Origin: TMED14 sp963925545
GTDB lineage: Bacteria > Bacteroidota > Bacteroidia > Flavobacteriales > Schleiferiaceae
Assembly: GCA_963925545.1 (NCBI GenBank)
Contig: CAWUSA010000006.1
Coordinates: 78,990-142,989 of the forward strand
DNA: 64,000 bases
Reading direction: 5' to 3'
Shown piece after piece: positions 23,551 through 33,079 of this stretch. The notes under the pieces are model-generated. The model saw only the letters and a program-made list of their open reading frames with translations. It did not search any database and had not been told where the DNA came from. Numbering within the stretch: the first letter of the stretch is position 1; every line of letters begins with the position of its first letter. The translations under genes and the position numbers were made by a program.

Positions 23551-24474
23551 ATGGATATTTACACTTTAGACCTACGTCAAATGACCGATGGTGACCAAAG
23601 CGAGCGCACAGCATTTGCATCTGAAATTGGCAAGGCATTCAGGGGCCTTGGATTCGCTGCCATCATTGGGCATGGTTTCTCGCTTAAAGACCGTGAAGTT
23701 TTGTACCAATCCGTGAAAGGGATATTTGCCCTTTCTACAGAAGAAAAAATGGCCTGTCATGTTGAGGGTGGCATGGGACAGCGCGGCTACACTCCTTTTG
23801 GCGTGGAGCATGCAAAGGGTGAAACTGCCCCTGATCAAAAGGAGTTTTTTCAATGGGGTCCTATGGATGCAGACGTTAGGGGCTTGGACCAAAATGTCGC
23901 CGTCAATGCCAGCACCGATGCAACCATCAAAGAGGTGTACGAAAAGCTTGAACGCATTGGCTATGTCCTGATGGAGGCCATCGCTATGGAGCTGGATCTT
24001 GGTGTGAATTTCTTTGACACCTACCTTGAGAAAGGGCACTCTATTTTTCGCGCCATCCACTACCCGCCTCAACCAGAAGCACCTGAAGAAGGAATTCGCG
24101 CAGGCGCTCATGAAGACATCAATTTGATCACCTTATTGATGGGCGCTTCCACGGAAGGGCTTGAAGTGGTTACTGCAGAAGGCAACTGGCTTCCCTTCCA
24201 TGTCACCGATGACACCTTGGTCATCAATGTCGGGGACATGCTTCAGCGATTGAGCAATGGCATCTTCAAATCCACCACGCACCGCGTTGTCAATCCCGTT
24301 GGCGACAAGCGCTATGAACCACGTTTTTCCTTGCCCTTCTTTTTGCATCCCGTTGAGGACATGTCCCTCAATTGTTTACCAAACTGCATCAGCGATGACA
24401 GGCCTAAAGGCTTTGAAGACATCACTGCAGGAGACTACCTCACAAAACGGCTGAAAGAAATTGGCTTGATGTGA
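23551..24474 (+). CDS. 2-oxoglutarate/Fe(II)-dependent oxygenase, isopenicillin N synthase family
   Basis: Non-heme iron oxygenase of 307 residues. The N-terminal DIOX_N-type region includes FRGLGFAAIIGHGFSLKDR; the core has the facial triad GAHEDINLITLL (His and Asp) and STTHRVVNP (His), plus the cosubstrate Arg-x-Ser in RFSLPFFLHP. Members act on flavonoid-, gibberellin- or beta-lactam-like substrates, but most bacterial ones are uncharacterised and the substrate here is unknown. A promoter-like TACATTAG lies four bases before the ATG. It is translationally linked to trmD through TGATG. Confidence 0.88.
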   Translation: MDIYTLDLRQMTDGDQSERTAFASEIGKAFRGLGFAAIIGHGFSLKDREVLYQSVKGIFALSTEEKMACHVEGGMGQRGYTPFGVEHAKGETAPDQKEFFQWGPMDADVRGLDQNVAVNASTDATIKEVYEKLERIGYVLMEAIAMELDLGVNFFDTYLEKGHSIFRAIHYPPQPEAPEEGIRAGAHEDINLITLLMGASTEGLEVVTAEGNWLPFHVTDDTLVINVGDMLQRLSNGIFKSTTHRVVNPVGDKRYEPRFSLPFFLHPVEDMSLNCLPNCISDDRPKGFEDITAGDYLTKRLKEIGLM

Positions 24475-25151
24475 TGCGCATTGACATCATCACAGTGCTC
24501 CCTGAACTTCTCGGAAGCCCTTTTGAAACCAGCATTCTTAAACGCGCTCAAGACAAAGGGAAAGTTGAGGTACACATCCATGATTTAAGGAATTATGGCA
24601 AAGGCAAGCATAAACAAGTTGACGATTATGCTTTTGGCGGTGGCGCAGGCATGGTCATGACATGTGAGCCCATATTCACGTTGATCAATGAACTCAAATC
24701 TGAAAGGGCCTACGATGCCATCATCTACACCACCCCCGATGGCAAAACTTTCGATCAAGGCATGGCTAACAGCTTATCCCTTACAGAAAATCTCATCATA
24801 CTTTGCGGCCACTACAAAGGTGTCGACCAACGGGTTAGGGATTCAATCATTACCCATGAAATCACCATTGGGGACTACGTCCTTAGCGGTGGGGAATTGG
24901 CCGCAGCTGTGATATCAGATGCAATCATACGCCTGCTTCCTGGGGTGCTGAACGATGAAACAAGCGCATTGACAGATTCCTTTCAAGATGGCCTACTGGC
25001 GCCACCTGTTTACACGCGACCTGCTGACTACAAAGGTCTCAAGGTACCTGACATCCTTACCGGCGGCAATCTTAAGGCCATCGACCTATGGCGCGAAGAA
25101 CAGGCCATCGAAAGGACCCAGTCCAGAAGGCCCGATTTACTCAAAGATTGA
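24474..25151 (+). CDS. trmD: tRNA (guanine37-N1)-methyltransferase
   Basis: SPOUT-class enzyme making m1G37 in tRNAs with G36, which prevents frameshifting. Starting at MRIDIITVLPELL it has 225 residues, with YGKGKHKQVDDYAFGGGAGM, the SAM-knot region LCGHYKGVDQRV, then EITIGDYVLSGGELAA, and a C-terminal helical domain. The ATG at 24474 overlaps the oxygenase stop by one base; a GTG at 24471 is also in frame. trmD followed by rplS is a widely conserved order. Confidence 0.96.
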   Translation: MRIDIITVLPELLGSPFETSILKRAQDKGKVEVHIHDLRNYGKGKHKQVDDYAFGGGAGMVMTCEPIFTLINELKSERAYDAIIYTTPDGKTFDQGMANSLSLTENLIILCGHYKGVDQRVRDSIITHEITIGDYVLSGGELAAAVISDAIIRLLPGVLNDETSALTDSFQDGLLAPPVYTRPADYKGLKVPDILTGGNLKAIDLWREEQAIERTQSRRPDLLKD

Positions 25152-25303
25152 TTCAAGTCATAGCTGGCAATTATCAAGGAAATTGTCTTACTTTTGCCAT
25201 CCCAAAACCGGAGGAACTCCGCCAAAGGTTTTGTCCCGCGAATTCAACCTCTGATCACCGAGATGCATGTTGTCCCCTCGCAAAACCCTGAAAACAGTAT
25301 CCC

Positions 25304-25651
25304 ATGGATCTTATTTCACACGTACAAGACAGCTTCATCGACAAGAAGAATTTCCCCGATTTCCAAGCTGGTGACCAAATCACTGTGTATTACAAAATTC
25401 GTGAAGGCGAAAAGACACGTACTCAGTTTTTCAAAGGCACCGTCATCCAACGCTCTGGCGCTGGTTTGACCCAAACTTTCACCATCCGAAAAATATCAGG
25501 CAACGTTGGTGTTGAGCGTATTTTCCCTTTGAACATGCCAAACCTCGAGAAAATCGAGATCAACAAGCTTGGCAAGGTCCGTCGCGCACGCATTTTCTAC
25601 TTGCGTGGATTGACCGGCAAGGCTGCTCGAATCAAAGAGCGTCGCGCATAA
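25304..25651 (+). CDS. rplS: 50S ribosomal protein L19
   Basis: Ribosomal protein of 115 residues near the 30S-50S interface. The L19 core is plain: FPDFQAGDQITVYYKIREGE, KGTVIQRSGAGLTQTFTIRK, GVERIFPLNMPNLEKIEI and GKVRRARIFYLRGLTGKAARI. It follows trmD after 152 bases in which no clear gene or riboregulator is seen. A terminator follows the stop. Confidence 0.97.
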   Translation: MDLISHVQDSFIDKKNFPDFQAGDQITVYYKIREGEKTRTQFFKGTVIQRSGAGLTQTFTIRKISGNVGVERIFPLNMPNLEKIEINKLGKVRRARIFYLRGLTGKAARIKERRA

Positions 25652-25673
25652 GTCATAACGACACATTCACACA

Positions 25674-25702
25674 AAAAGACCGCCACGTGGCGGCCTTTTT
25701 TA
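25674..25702. terminator. Bidirectional terminator between rplS and the PorE-like gene
   Basis: A5-rich arm, inner palindrome CCGCCACGTGGCGG (25680-25693), then a T6 run. It ends rplS on the plus strand; its edge contains the stop codon of the convergent gene, which it could also terminate. Confidence 0.8.
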
Positions 25703-27652
25703 TTGCGCCAATACCAGGAAGGAGGTGCGTCGATTGAGGGCGCGACCGGCAGCATTGTCATTGTGAGCGATGGCATCGCTGTCGCCATAGCCGACTGCAT
25801 GAATCCTTTGGTCATCAACACCCAAGTCAACCAAGACCTTCTTCACAACATCCGCACGCGCCTGGGACAGGCGTTGATTGACAGCGGAAGAACCCACGTT
25901 ATCAGTGTGTCCTTGTAATTCAATGACCAGGTTGGGGCGATCAATCAAATACGTGGCAAAAGAAGCTAGTGCTTGAATGTCCACCACCTGCAGCTTTGAT
26001 GAATTGCTAGGAAAGCCGATGGAACGGATGTCAAAGGTTGCGCCCTTAGCCAACTGCTTAGCTTCCAATGATTTTGCTGTTATAATGCTGTCATCTGGTG
26101 ACACATGAACCCGTTGACTGGTGTAGCCCACATCGGGATGGTCCAATGTGAGAACCAAGTCTACTGGAACAATGCCTCGTTGCACAACGGCGACATAGCC
26201 GCCATCTGCATCTACTGACACACGCGAAATAGCTTTGCTATCCAAATTTTCAATGCGCACTTGCAAGAGGCCTTCAACTTGGTTAACCCCTTCGACTTGC
26301 CCTGTCATGAATTGCACATCATTTGGCCTTCCCATCGATGGCAAATTGAATCGGTATATATCGTAATGCCCCCTGGCATTGCTAGAAAAATAGCCATTGG
26401 GCTCCAAGGCAGAAACGGCAAAGCCAATGTTTGCCTTGTCATCATTGATGGGGTAGCCCATATTGGTGGGTTTTGTCTCACCGTCAATTGTTGCGACAAA
26501 GACATCAGAATTCCCCATGCCTGGATGGCCATTGGATGCAAAATACAGGGTCTGACCATCTGCATGAAGAAAGGGGGTTTTCTCATCCTCAGCTGTGTTG
26601 ATCCTTGGGCCTAAATTCTCAGGGGAAGACCAATTGCCATTAGGTAATCGACGAACAATCCACAGGTCCAATCCACCGAAGCCACCCTCCCGATTACTCG
26701 AAAAAATCAATAGATCACCATTGGCTGAAAGACTAGGCTGACTTTCCCAAGTGCTCTCCCCATTGACCGCAGTTAGGGGAATTAGCTGATCCCAGGCACC
26801 ATGCACCCGCCGAACCAACATGATGTCGCAATTGCGGTAACCATTGCCCATCAATGCACAACTTGTCAGTGCCAACCACTGGTTATCAGCTGTCACGGTG
26901 GGGCCGCCTTCATTGAAACCACGATTGAATGGCGATCTCATCTCAACTGAGGCTGACGCACGCAAGCCATCTGCCACTGCATGGGAGAATACCTCCTTCA
27001 TTCTTCGAATGGGTGCAGGGCCCGATTTTCGATCAATCACCTCCTGACGAAGGGTGTAATACCAACTTTTACCATCAGGGGATAGTACGGCAAGGAACTC
27101 ATCACCCTCGCTATCCAAGCCCGGGATCAATGATGGCTCAAAGGACACAGGGTTAGCGTACAAAGAATCCCTGAAATCGTAGAGATCAAGCCATCCTTGC
27201 GCCTCTTTTCTCAACTGCTGATTGAAGGCGTCAGTGTAAGTTGCCTGAGATGTGACTTGAGGGTCATGCAGGAAGTGATGCCAAGCCGATTTTGCCTTCA
27301 CCAAGTCTGCAGCACCGGCATGCAGCGCGCCAATCTTGAAAAACAAATCTGCGGCGTAGGTGGGACAGTCATCAACCAATTCTTCAAAAATCTTCAAAGC
27401 CATGCGTGGCCTATCATTGCGCAATTGAAATTCAGCAGACAGGTATTTGACATGGAGAGATTCTGGCTCTTTGCGAATGGCTGATTGCAAGTAGACTTTC
27501 GCCATAGACATGTCACCCTTTTCTAAAGCCATGGCAGTCTTCAAACTTTGTTTACCAGGCGTCTTCAAACCATCACAATCGCCAAAAATGATGGGTTGAG
27601 CCAACAGGACTTTCCCGATTAAAAAGAGGCCTATGCAAAGATGCCAACGCAT
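25700..27652 (-). CDS. PorE-like OmpA-family protein (TPR, PD40 propeller, regulatory domain, OmpA)
   Basis: Exported 650-residue protein with signal peptide ending VLLAQP. Domains in order: TPR-like helices (about 30-160), a beta propeller of PD40 repeats (about 185-440: SPDGKSWYYTL, NGDLLIFSSNREGGFGGLDLW, DGQTLYFASNGHPGMGNSD), a CarboxypepD-reg-like domain (about 455-535), and a C-terminal OmpA domain (IELQGHTDNVGSSAVN, LSQARADVV, GRALNRRTS). This order matches PorE, which links the type IX secretion system to peptidoglycan; other Bacteroidota paralogues share it, so the T9SS role is inference. The ATG at 27652 is preferred over a TTG at 27655. Confidence 0.85.
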   Translation of the reverse strand: MRWHLCIGLFLIGKVLLAQPIIFGDCDGLKTPGKQSLKTAMALEKGDMSMAKVYLQSAIRKEPESLHVKYLSAEFQLRNDRPRMALKIFEELVDDCPTYAADLFFKIGALHAGAADLVKAKSAWHHFLHDPQVTSQATYTDAFNQQLRKEAQGWLDLYDFRDSLYANPVSFEPSLIPGLDSEGDEFLAVLSPDGKSWYYTLRQEVIDRKSGPAPIRRMKEVFSHAVADGLRASASVEMRSPFNRGFNEGGPTVTADNQWLALTSCALMGNGYRNCDIMLVRRVHGAWDQLIPLTAVNGESTWESQPSLSANGDLLIFSSNREGGFGGLDLWIVRRLPNGNWSSPENLGPRINTAEDEKTPFLHADGQTLYFASNGHPGMGNSDVFVATIDGETKPTNMGYPINDDKANIGFAVSALEPNGYFSSNARGHYDIYRFNLPSMGRPNDVQFMTGQVEGVNQVEGLLQVRIENLDSKAISRVSVDADGGYVAVVQRGIVPVDLVLTLDHPDVGYTSQRVHVSPDDSIITAKSLEAKQLAKGATFDIRSIGFPSNSSKLQVVDIQALASFATYLIDRPNLVIELQGHTDNVGSSAVNQRLSQARADVVKKVLVDLGVDDQRIHAVGYGDSDAIAHNDNAAGRALNRRTSFLVLAQ

Positions 27653-27701
27653 CAATTGGCGGGACTAAGGAGTATGCCGACACCTGTTTTGCTGTGCAAT
27701 G

Positions 27702-28793
27702 TCATGAAGAGGGGTCTTGAATGCGCTGGAGTAGGAGGCAATCCGCAAGGACCAAGGCCATCATGGCCTCAACGATGGCGCATGCTCGAGGCAAAACCGC
27801 TGTATCATGTCGACCAACAATGGAAAGTTTGACGGCATCGCCATCTCGGTTGACGCTGTTTTGCGCTTTAGCAATACTTGAAACCGGCTTGAATGCCACA
27901 CGTGCTAAAATGTCTTGTCCGGTGCTGATACCTCCAATGATGCCACCTGCATGGTTGCTTTTGGATTCACCCAAGCCCGTCCAAGCATCGTTGTTTTCAG
28001 ACCCTTTACGGTCTGCAGCAGCAAATCCTGAACCAATTTCAACGCCCTTGACGGCATTGATGCTTCCCATGGCATGCATGATCAGTGCGCCCAGTTTATT
28101 GAATACCGGCTCACCCCATCCAGCAGGCACTCCCTTGACGACAACTGTGATGACACCACCTGCGCTATCACCCGTCTCTAACAAGGCAGCAACAGCATCA
28201 AGCATGGCATCACCCACGGCAACATCGGGACATCCACTCGGGTGCAATCGGGCATCCAAAAGAGAAACCTTCGCCTGATCGGGCAATGCAACACCGGCCA
28301 TGCGAGACACATAGGCATTGATGGCTACACTTGAGCCTAGCAGTTGACTGGCAATGGCCCCACCAACGACACGGCAAGCCGTTTCTCTTGCAGAACTTCT
28401 GCCACCTCCTCGATGGTCTCTAAGCCCGTATTTCATCTCATAGCCATAATCTGCATGACCCGGGCGGTAGACGTCAGAAAGGTTGCCATAATCTTTGCTG
28501 GCTTGATCTTGATTGTGAATCACAAAGCCAATAGGGGTTCCGAGTGTCAATTGACGACCTGATGAATCGATGTCTGGATGCAGGCCACTCAAAATCTCAA
28601 CAGAGTCGCTTTCCTTGCGTGCGCTGGCAACGACCCCGTGACCGGGTCGGCGTCGATCCAGGGCAGATTGAATCACTGACAAGGCTACAGGGACACCAGA
28701 TGGCATGCCGTCAAGTATCCCACCTATGGCCTTTCCGTGGGATTCTCCAAAAGTGGTTAAGACCAAATGTTGACCAAATGCGTTGCCTGACAT
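27702..28793 (-). CDS. aroC: Chorismate synthase
   Basis: FMN-dependent enzyme making chorismate from EPSP. The 363 residues show LTTFGESHGKAIGGILDGM, the RRRPGHGVVASARKESD segment, HADYGYEMKYGLRDHRGGGR followed by SSARETACRVVGGAIA, and GIIGGISTGQDILARVAFKP, all family signatures. Likely a single gene with a leaderless transcript from the box four bases before the ATG. Together with aroK it supports a complete shikimate pathway. Confidence 0.97.
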   Translation of the reverse strand: MSGNAFGQHLVLTTFGESHGKAIGGILDGMPSGVPVALSVIQSALDRRRPGHGVVASARKESDSVEILSGLHPDIDSSGRQLTLGTPIGFVIHNQDQASKDYGNLSDVYRPGHADYGYEMKYGLRDHRGGGRSSARETACRVVGGAIASQLLGSSVAINAYVSRMAGVALPDQAKVSLLDARLHPSGCPDVAVGDAMLDAVAALLETGDSAGGVITVVVKGVPAGWGEPVFNKLGALIMHAMGSINAVKGVEIGSGFAAADRKGSENNDAWTGLGESKSNHAGGIIGGISTGQDILARVAFKPVSSIAKAQNSVNRDGDAVKLSIVGRHDTAVLPRACAIVEAMMALVLADCLLLQRIQDPSS

Positions 28794-28797
28794 GCCT

Positions 28798-28805
28798 CAA
28801 AAATA
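28798..28805 (-). promoter_or_regulatory. -7 box TATTTTTG of aroC
   Basis: Exact TAnnTTTG on the minus strand, followed by AGGC and the ATG. It stands nine bases from the divergent hutI box. Confidence 0.55.
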
Positions 28806-28814
28806 CGCCTTGAC

Positions 28815-28822
28815 TATCTTCG
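28815..28822 (+). promoter_or_regulatory. Possible -7 box TATCTTCG of hutI
   Basis: One mismatch to TAnnTTTG, four bases (CAGC) before the hutI ATG, the same spacing as the aroC box opposite. Confidence 0.45.
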
Positions 28823-28826
28823 CAGC

Positions 28827-30071
28827 ATGCATACCCGATATATCAACCTGAAAGGCATCCTTTCTATCGAAGAAAACCCAAACATTCTCTACCATCAAGG
28901 CAAGGCTATGGACAATCCAAGCATCATCCATCACGCCTACCTGGAGATCGTGGATGGCTTGATTCATGACTTTGGCTCCATGGCAAACCTGCCTGTGCAA
29001 GCAGCTGAGCAAACCATTGATGCTGATGGGCAATGGATGCTTCCTGCCTTCATTGATTCACACACCCATTTACTCAGCGCAAAAGATCGTGTGGATGAAT
29101 TTGAGATGCGCATGCGTGGCAAAAGCTATGAAGCGATTGCAAAGGCCGGTGGCGGCATCCTCAACTCTGCGAAGGCCATGGCTCAAGCCAGCGAATCAGA
29201 CCTCATCAAAGGGCTGCTGGCCAAGCTTTCGGTGGCTAGAAAAACTGGCACCGCCGCGATTGAGATCAAGTCTGGCTACGGGTTGAGTGTAGATTCTGAA
29301 TTGAAAATGCTTCGTGTGATTCAAGCGGTAAAAGAAGCTTCAACAATGCCAATTGCCGCAACCTTCCTAGGCGCCCATGCTGTCCCTGAAGGTTATTCCA
29401 GAGAAGCTTACATGGACTTGGTTATCGATGACATGCTGCCCATCATTGCCAAAGAAGGGCTAGCTGATTTCGTGGATATCTTTTGCGAAGATGGCTATTT
29501 CACCAATGAGGATTTGACCCGGTTAGCGTCAGCTGCGAGCCATTGGAATCTGCCACTTAAATCCCATGTCAACCAGTTCACATCCACTGGAGGCCTCCAA
29601 GCCTCACTGGCAAGCAACGCTTTGAGCGTGGATCATTTGGAGGTACTGACTGACCAAGACCTGAACGATCTAACAACCCATTTTCAGCAAGGCAAGACCT
29701 GCATGCCAGTGGCCCTTCCCCTTTGTTCGCTTTACTTGAAGATTCCCTATACGCCAGGGCGAAAAATCATTGATGCCAACCTGCCATTGGCCATCGCTTC
29801 CGATTGCAACCCGGGGTCTGCGCCATCAAGCAACCTATGCCTTGCGTGGGGTCTCGCTTGCCATCAAATGCAACTCACCCCCATGGAAGGGCTGACTGCA
29901 ATTACGCTCAATGCAGCTGCATCATTGAATTGGAGCCATCGGATGGGATCCATTGCCAAGGGCAAGGAAGCTCACTTGATTCTGACCAAGGTGATGGAAA
30001 ACCCCGCTGAGATACCCTACCAATTTGGTGACGTCCTTATCGAAGAGACTTTGATTCACGGTCGATCATGA
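28827..30071 (+). CDS. hutI: Imidazolonepropionase
   Basis: Hydrolyses 4-imidazolone-5-propionate to N-formimino-glutamate in histidine degradation; FtcD, encoded convergently at 31231-32931, uses that product. The 414-residue amidohydrolase has the metal-binding ESHTHL-type motif (FIDSHTHLLSAKDR), the family phrase SYEAIAKAGGGILNSAKAM, EIKSGYGLSVDSELKML, FLGAHAVPEGY, VDIFCEDGYF, and the late Asp in IASDCNPGSAPSSNLCLAW. Its end overlaps the following esterase as ATGA. hutH and hutU are not in the window. Confidence 0.96.
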   Translation: MHTRYINLKGILSIEENPNILYHQGKAMDNPSIIHHAYLEIVDGLIHDFGSMANLPVQAAEQTIDADGQWMLPAFIDSHTHLLSAKDRVDEFEMRMRGKSYEAIAKAGGGILNSAKAMAQASESDLIKGLLAKLSVARKTGTAAIEIKSGYGLSVDSELKMLRVIQAVKEASTMPIAATFLGAHAVPEGYSREAYMDLVIDDMLPIIAKEGLADFVDIFCEDGYFTNEDLTRLASAASHWNLPLKSHVNQFTSTGGLQASLASNALSVDHLEVLTDQDLNDLTTHFQQGKTCMPVALPLCSLYLKIPYTPGRKIIDANLPLAIASDCNPGSAPSSNLCLAWGLACHQMQLTPMEGLTAITLNAAASLNWSHRMGSIAKGKEAHLILTKVMENPAEIPYQFGDVLIEETLIHGRS

Positions 30072-31237
30072 CACAAAAGCATGCATTAAGCTTGACGATT
30101 ATCCTGGCGGGCATGTTCCTGTCAGCCACCATGGCAGAAGTTCAACCCGAGAAGACATGCCACATCACCGTTCAATTGACACAGCCAATCGATACAGATG
30201 ACCGCATTCACATCACAGGGAACATTCCTTCACTTGGTGCCTGGAATGGCGTAGGTCAGGTCATGACGCAGGTTGACAGCCTCACCTGGACATGGGATGC
30301 CGTTCTTGATGCGCCAACATTCACCTACAAATTAACATTGGGTGATTGGTCAAATGAAGCCGATGTCATTGGCTTGCTAACGTCGCGAGACATGACCGGC
30401 TACAAAATCATGGATACCCTCATTCAGGTGCGAGGATTTGGCCCACCCACGCAACGACTGAACGGCAAGGTGACTGGTTACCTTCAAGTGCACCCATCGC
30501 CTGAAACCGATAGCATTCCTAGCCGGAACATGTGGGTCTGGCAACGCGACGCTTCAGTGCCCACTTCAGCTGTTGATGTGTTGTTAATGACAGATGGGCA
30601 GAATTGCTTTGACCCCAAATCAGCTGGGTTTGGCACAGATTGGGGTGTTGATGAGGCGTTGGACAGCTTGATGAGATTGAACCTTATCCCTGCAACCATC
30701 GTTATTGGCGTTGCGTGCGCAACAGATGGCGCACTCCGTCAAGAAGAGTATGGCGATGGCGCTCTAGGCCGTGCCACCATGAATTACTTTGCAACGGACT
30801 TGATAGAATGGGTTAAGGCCCGTTACACCATCAATCGTGTCTTCCTTGCAGGCTCAAGCATGGGTGGCTGCTTTGCCTTTCAATGCATGGCATGGAAGCC
30901 TGGCATGCTCTCTGGCGCCATTGCTATGTCACCCGCTGTTCACGTTGAGACAAGCAATAGCTTGGTTATTGATGCCCTTTCCCGATGGGAGGATGCAGGC
31001 TCCCCTTGGCCCGACACCCCATTCTACCTAGACAATGGTGGCATCGGGCTAGAATCAGACTTGCAGCCCGGGATTGACCGCCTGCTTAAACAACTGAAAA
31101 TTTCTGCTGACAGCGAAAAAGTCCGATGGGTGCATGACCCTCAGGCACAGCACAATGAGTTGGCATGGAGGCGTCGCTTCCCTCAAGCCTACCTATGGCT
31201 AGCTAACACTGCCGATCAATCCACGCAAGGCTACTGA
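30068..31237 (+). CDS. Secreted esterase with N-terminal CBM20-like domain
   Basis: Exported 389-residue protein. After a signal peptide (to about residue 24), residues 30-125 look like a starch-binding CBM20 domain (RIHITGNIPSLGAWNGVG, FTYKLTLGDW). Residues about 145-380 are an esterase-D/enterochelin-esterase-like alpha/beta hydrolase with DVLLMTDGQNCFD, nucleophile elbow FLAGSSMGGCFAFQ, and a late His in DPQAQHNELAWRRR. CBM20-plus-esterase fusions occur in Bacteroidota; the substrate is unknown. It sits between hutI (ATGA overlap) and ftcD, which is odd for a glycan-binding enzyme. The stop overlaps that of ftcD by seven bases. Confidence 0.8.
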   Translation: MTQKHALSLTIILAGMFLSATMAEVQPEKTCHITVQLTQPIDTDDRIHITGNIPSLGAWNGVGQVMTQVDSLTWTWDAVLDAPTFTYKLTLGDWSNEADVIGLLTSRDMTGYKIMDTLIQVRGFGPPTQRLNGKVTGYLQVHPSPETDSIPSRNMWVWQRDASVPTSAVDVLLMTDGQNCFDPKSAGFGTDWGVDEALDSLMRLNLIPATIVIGVACATDGALRQEEYGDGALGRATMNYFATDLIEWVKARYTINRVFLAGSSMGGCFAFQCMAWKPGMLSGAIAMSPAVHVETSNSLVIDALSRWEDAGSPWPDTPFYLDNGGIGLESDLQPGIDRLLKQLKISADSEKVRWVHDPQAQHNELAWRRRFPQAYLWLANTADQSTQGY

Positions 31238-32931
31238 TTGTCGCCAATGACCTCATGGCACTTTGCCACAATGGCGTCGCTTTGTGCATGAGCGGACGCT
31301 AGCAAAACTTCACCTCGCGAAGTCATCTCTGCCACAAAGGCCGCATCCTTACAATCCGCGCAATTAACACGGACATTAAGCCAAGCACCTTCCACTGCAG
31401 TTCTTGCACACAGTGCTGCAACAGCAGCATCCGTTACCGAATTTGGGTTGCCGCGTTCCACCATGTTGGAGGCCAGTGAAAAAATCTGCATGGCTGTCTG
31501 CATGACATCCAATGGCACCTCAATCGCATGCTTGGTGGCCGATTGGATGGCATTCAAGCGAAACGCTATCTCTTCATCTGTCCCTTTTGCTAGGCCAAAT
31601 GCCTCCATGATTCGATTGAACGCTGCAGTGTCCTTGTCAACTTGCGATAACAATTGCTTCTGAATAGCCATGCCCTGTTCTGCATCCTTGGAAAAAACCT
31701 CCCATTGATCAGACCAACCCCTCTTATGTGCTGACAAATTGGCAACCATGGTTGCCAGTGAGGCACCTAGGGCGCCAGCATAGGCAGCGATGGATCCACC
31801 ACCAGGCGCTGGAGACTCAGATGCTGTTTCATTGGCGAAATCTTTCAAGCTCATGCTTACCAAGTTGGTTTCACCCGCATCTGCCAATTGGTATTCAATG
31901 ATTCGTTTGGCCGGATCAAAGGGACCCAATTCATCCAAGCCCATGCTTTTGATCGCAATCTTGATGATTTCAGCATCAGATACCCCTGAGGAACGCTTTT
32001 GTTTGGCTAAAAAATGCTTGCCTGCATCCAGCATGGCCTGCAAGGGGACCAACCCTATCAATTCAGACCCTGTCACACGCAATCCTCGGCGCTCAGCTGA
32101 CTGACAAGTGGCCTCAAATGCCACGTGCATGGATGTGACTGAAATATCTGTCAGGTTGTAAGAGATCTGAGCAACCCCATACTCCTCAATGAACCAACCA
32201 ATGCCTTTGACACAGGGCAATTCACCTGGAACATTCACTGGATTGCCTTGTGCATCCTTGACGATTTTACCTGTCAAGCTTCCACCCTCTCGCTTCACGC
32301 GTCCCCGTTCGCGTATATCAAAGGCGATGGCATTGGCCCAGCGGGTAGACGTGGTGTTCAAATTGATGTTATAAGCAACCAAAAAGTTGCGTGCTGACAC
32401 GGCTGTGGCACCCGTTTTTACCCATGCATCGCCCGACACATCACCAAAGTCGGGCTGCCATGCAGAATCTTGAAATTTTGCTGCCAAACCCTCGTACTCT
32501 CCGCTCCGGCAATTGGCCAAATTTTTGCGCTTGGCTTCCTTTGCTGCAGATTCATAGAAATACCCAGGGATACCCAGTTCGCGACCAATTCGCTCCCCTA
32601 AGGCATGCGCATAAGGCACAACGTCCTCCAGGGTCATGCCGGCGACAGGAACCAAAGGGCAGACATCGGTTGCACCCATGCGAGGGTGAGCGCCTGTTTG
32701 TTTACTCATGTCAATCAACTCACTGGCTTTTTTTACCAGCAAGAACGCTGCCTCAATCACTGCTGAAGGTTCTCCAGCAAAAGTGATGACAGTGCGATTC
32801 GTGGCTGCCCCAGCGTCCACATCCAGTAGCTTCACACCATCTACACCATGAACCACTGAAGTAACTGCATCAATGATGCTTTGGTCTCTGCCTTCTGAGA
32901 TGTTAGGGACACATTCAAGTATTTGCTGCAT
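31231..32931 (-). CDS. ftcD: Glutamate formimidoyltransferase fused to formimidotetrahydrofolate cyclodeaminase
   Basis: Bifunctional enzyme passing the formimino group of N-formimino-glutamate to tetrahydrofolate and then deaminating it. At 566 residues it carries the transferase at the N terminus (LECVPNISEGRD, KQTGAHPRMGATDVCPLVPV, LGIPGYFYESAA) and the cyclodeaminase from about residue 360 (SLKDFANETASESPAPGGGS and the helical remainder). The arrangement resembles mammalian FTCD and is known in Bacteroidota. It completes the lower histidine-degradation branch with convergent hutI. No clear consensus promoter is seen. Confidence 0.95.
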   Translation of the reverse strand: MQQILECVPNISEGRDQSIIDAVTSVVHGVDGVKLLDVDAGAATNRTVITFAGEPSAVIEAAFLLVKKASELIDMSKQTGAHPRMGATDVCPLVPVAGMTLEDVVPYAHALGERIGRELGIPGYFYESAAKEAKRKNLANCRSGEYEGLAAKFQDSAWQPDFGDVSGDAWVKTGATAVSARNFLVAYNINLNTTSTRWANAIAFDIRERGRVKREGGSLTGKIVKDAQGNPVNVPGELPCVKGIGWFIEEYGVAQISYNLTDISVTSMHVAFEATCQSAERRGLRVTGSELIGLVPLQAMLDAGKHFLAKQKRSSGVSDAEIIKIAIKSMGLDELGPFDPAKRIIEYQLADAGETNLVSMSLKDFANETASESPAPGGGSIAAYAGALGASLATMVANLSAHKRGWSDQWEVFSKDAEQGMAIQKQLLSQVDKDTAAFNRIMEAFGLAKGTDEEIAFRLNAIQSATKHAIEVPLDVMQTAMQIFSLASNMVERGNPNSVTDAAVAALCARTAVEGAWLNVRVNCADCKDAAFVAEMTSRGEVLLASAHAQSDAIVAKCHEVIGDNQ

Positions 32932-33079
32932 GATGAGGGTTTTAGTTCAACAAAGATGCGTCACAATGGACGCAAATTGGCATGGCATTGTGCCATTCTG
33001 TCAGTCATTTTCAACAGTTGATGCGATGGCACACACCTTGTTGAATGCATGACCAAGATTAACCATTACAAACCCTACC

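Noticed and set aside
23572..24111. Long open frame antisense to the Fe(II) oxygenase gene
   Set aside because: Shadow of the oxygenase coding frame; no motif and no promoter of its own.
33000..33079. CIRCE heat-shock operator before htpG
   Set aside because: Only short inverted repeats occur in the intergenic region; the CIRCE consensus arms are not present.
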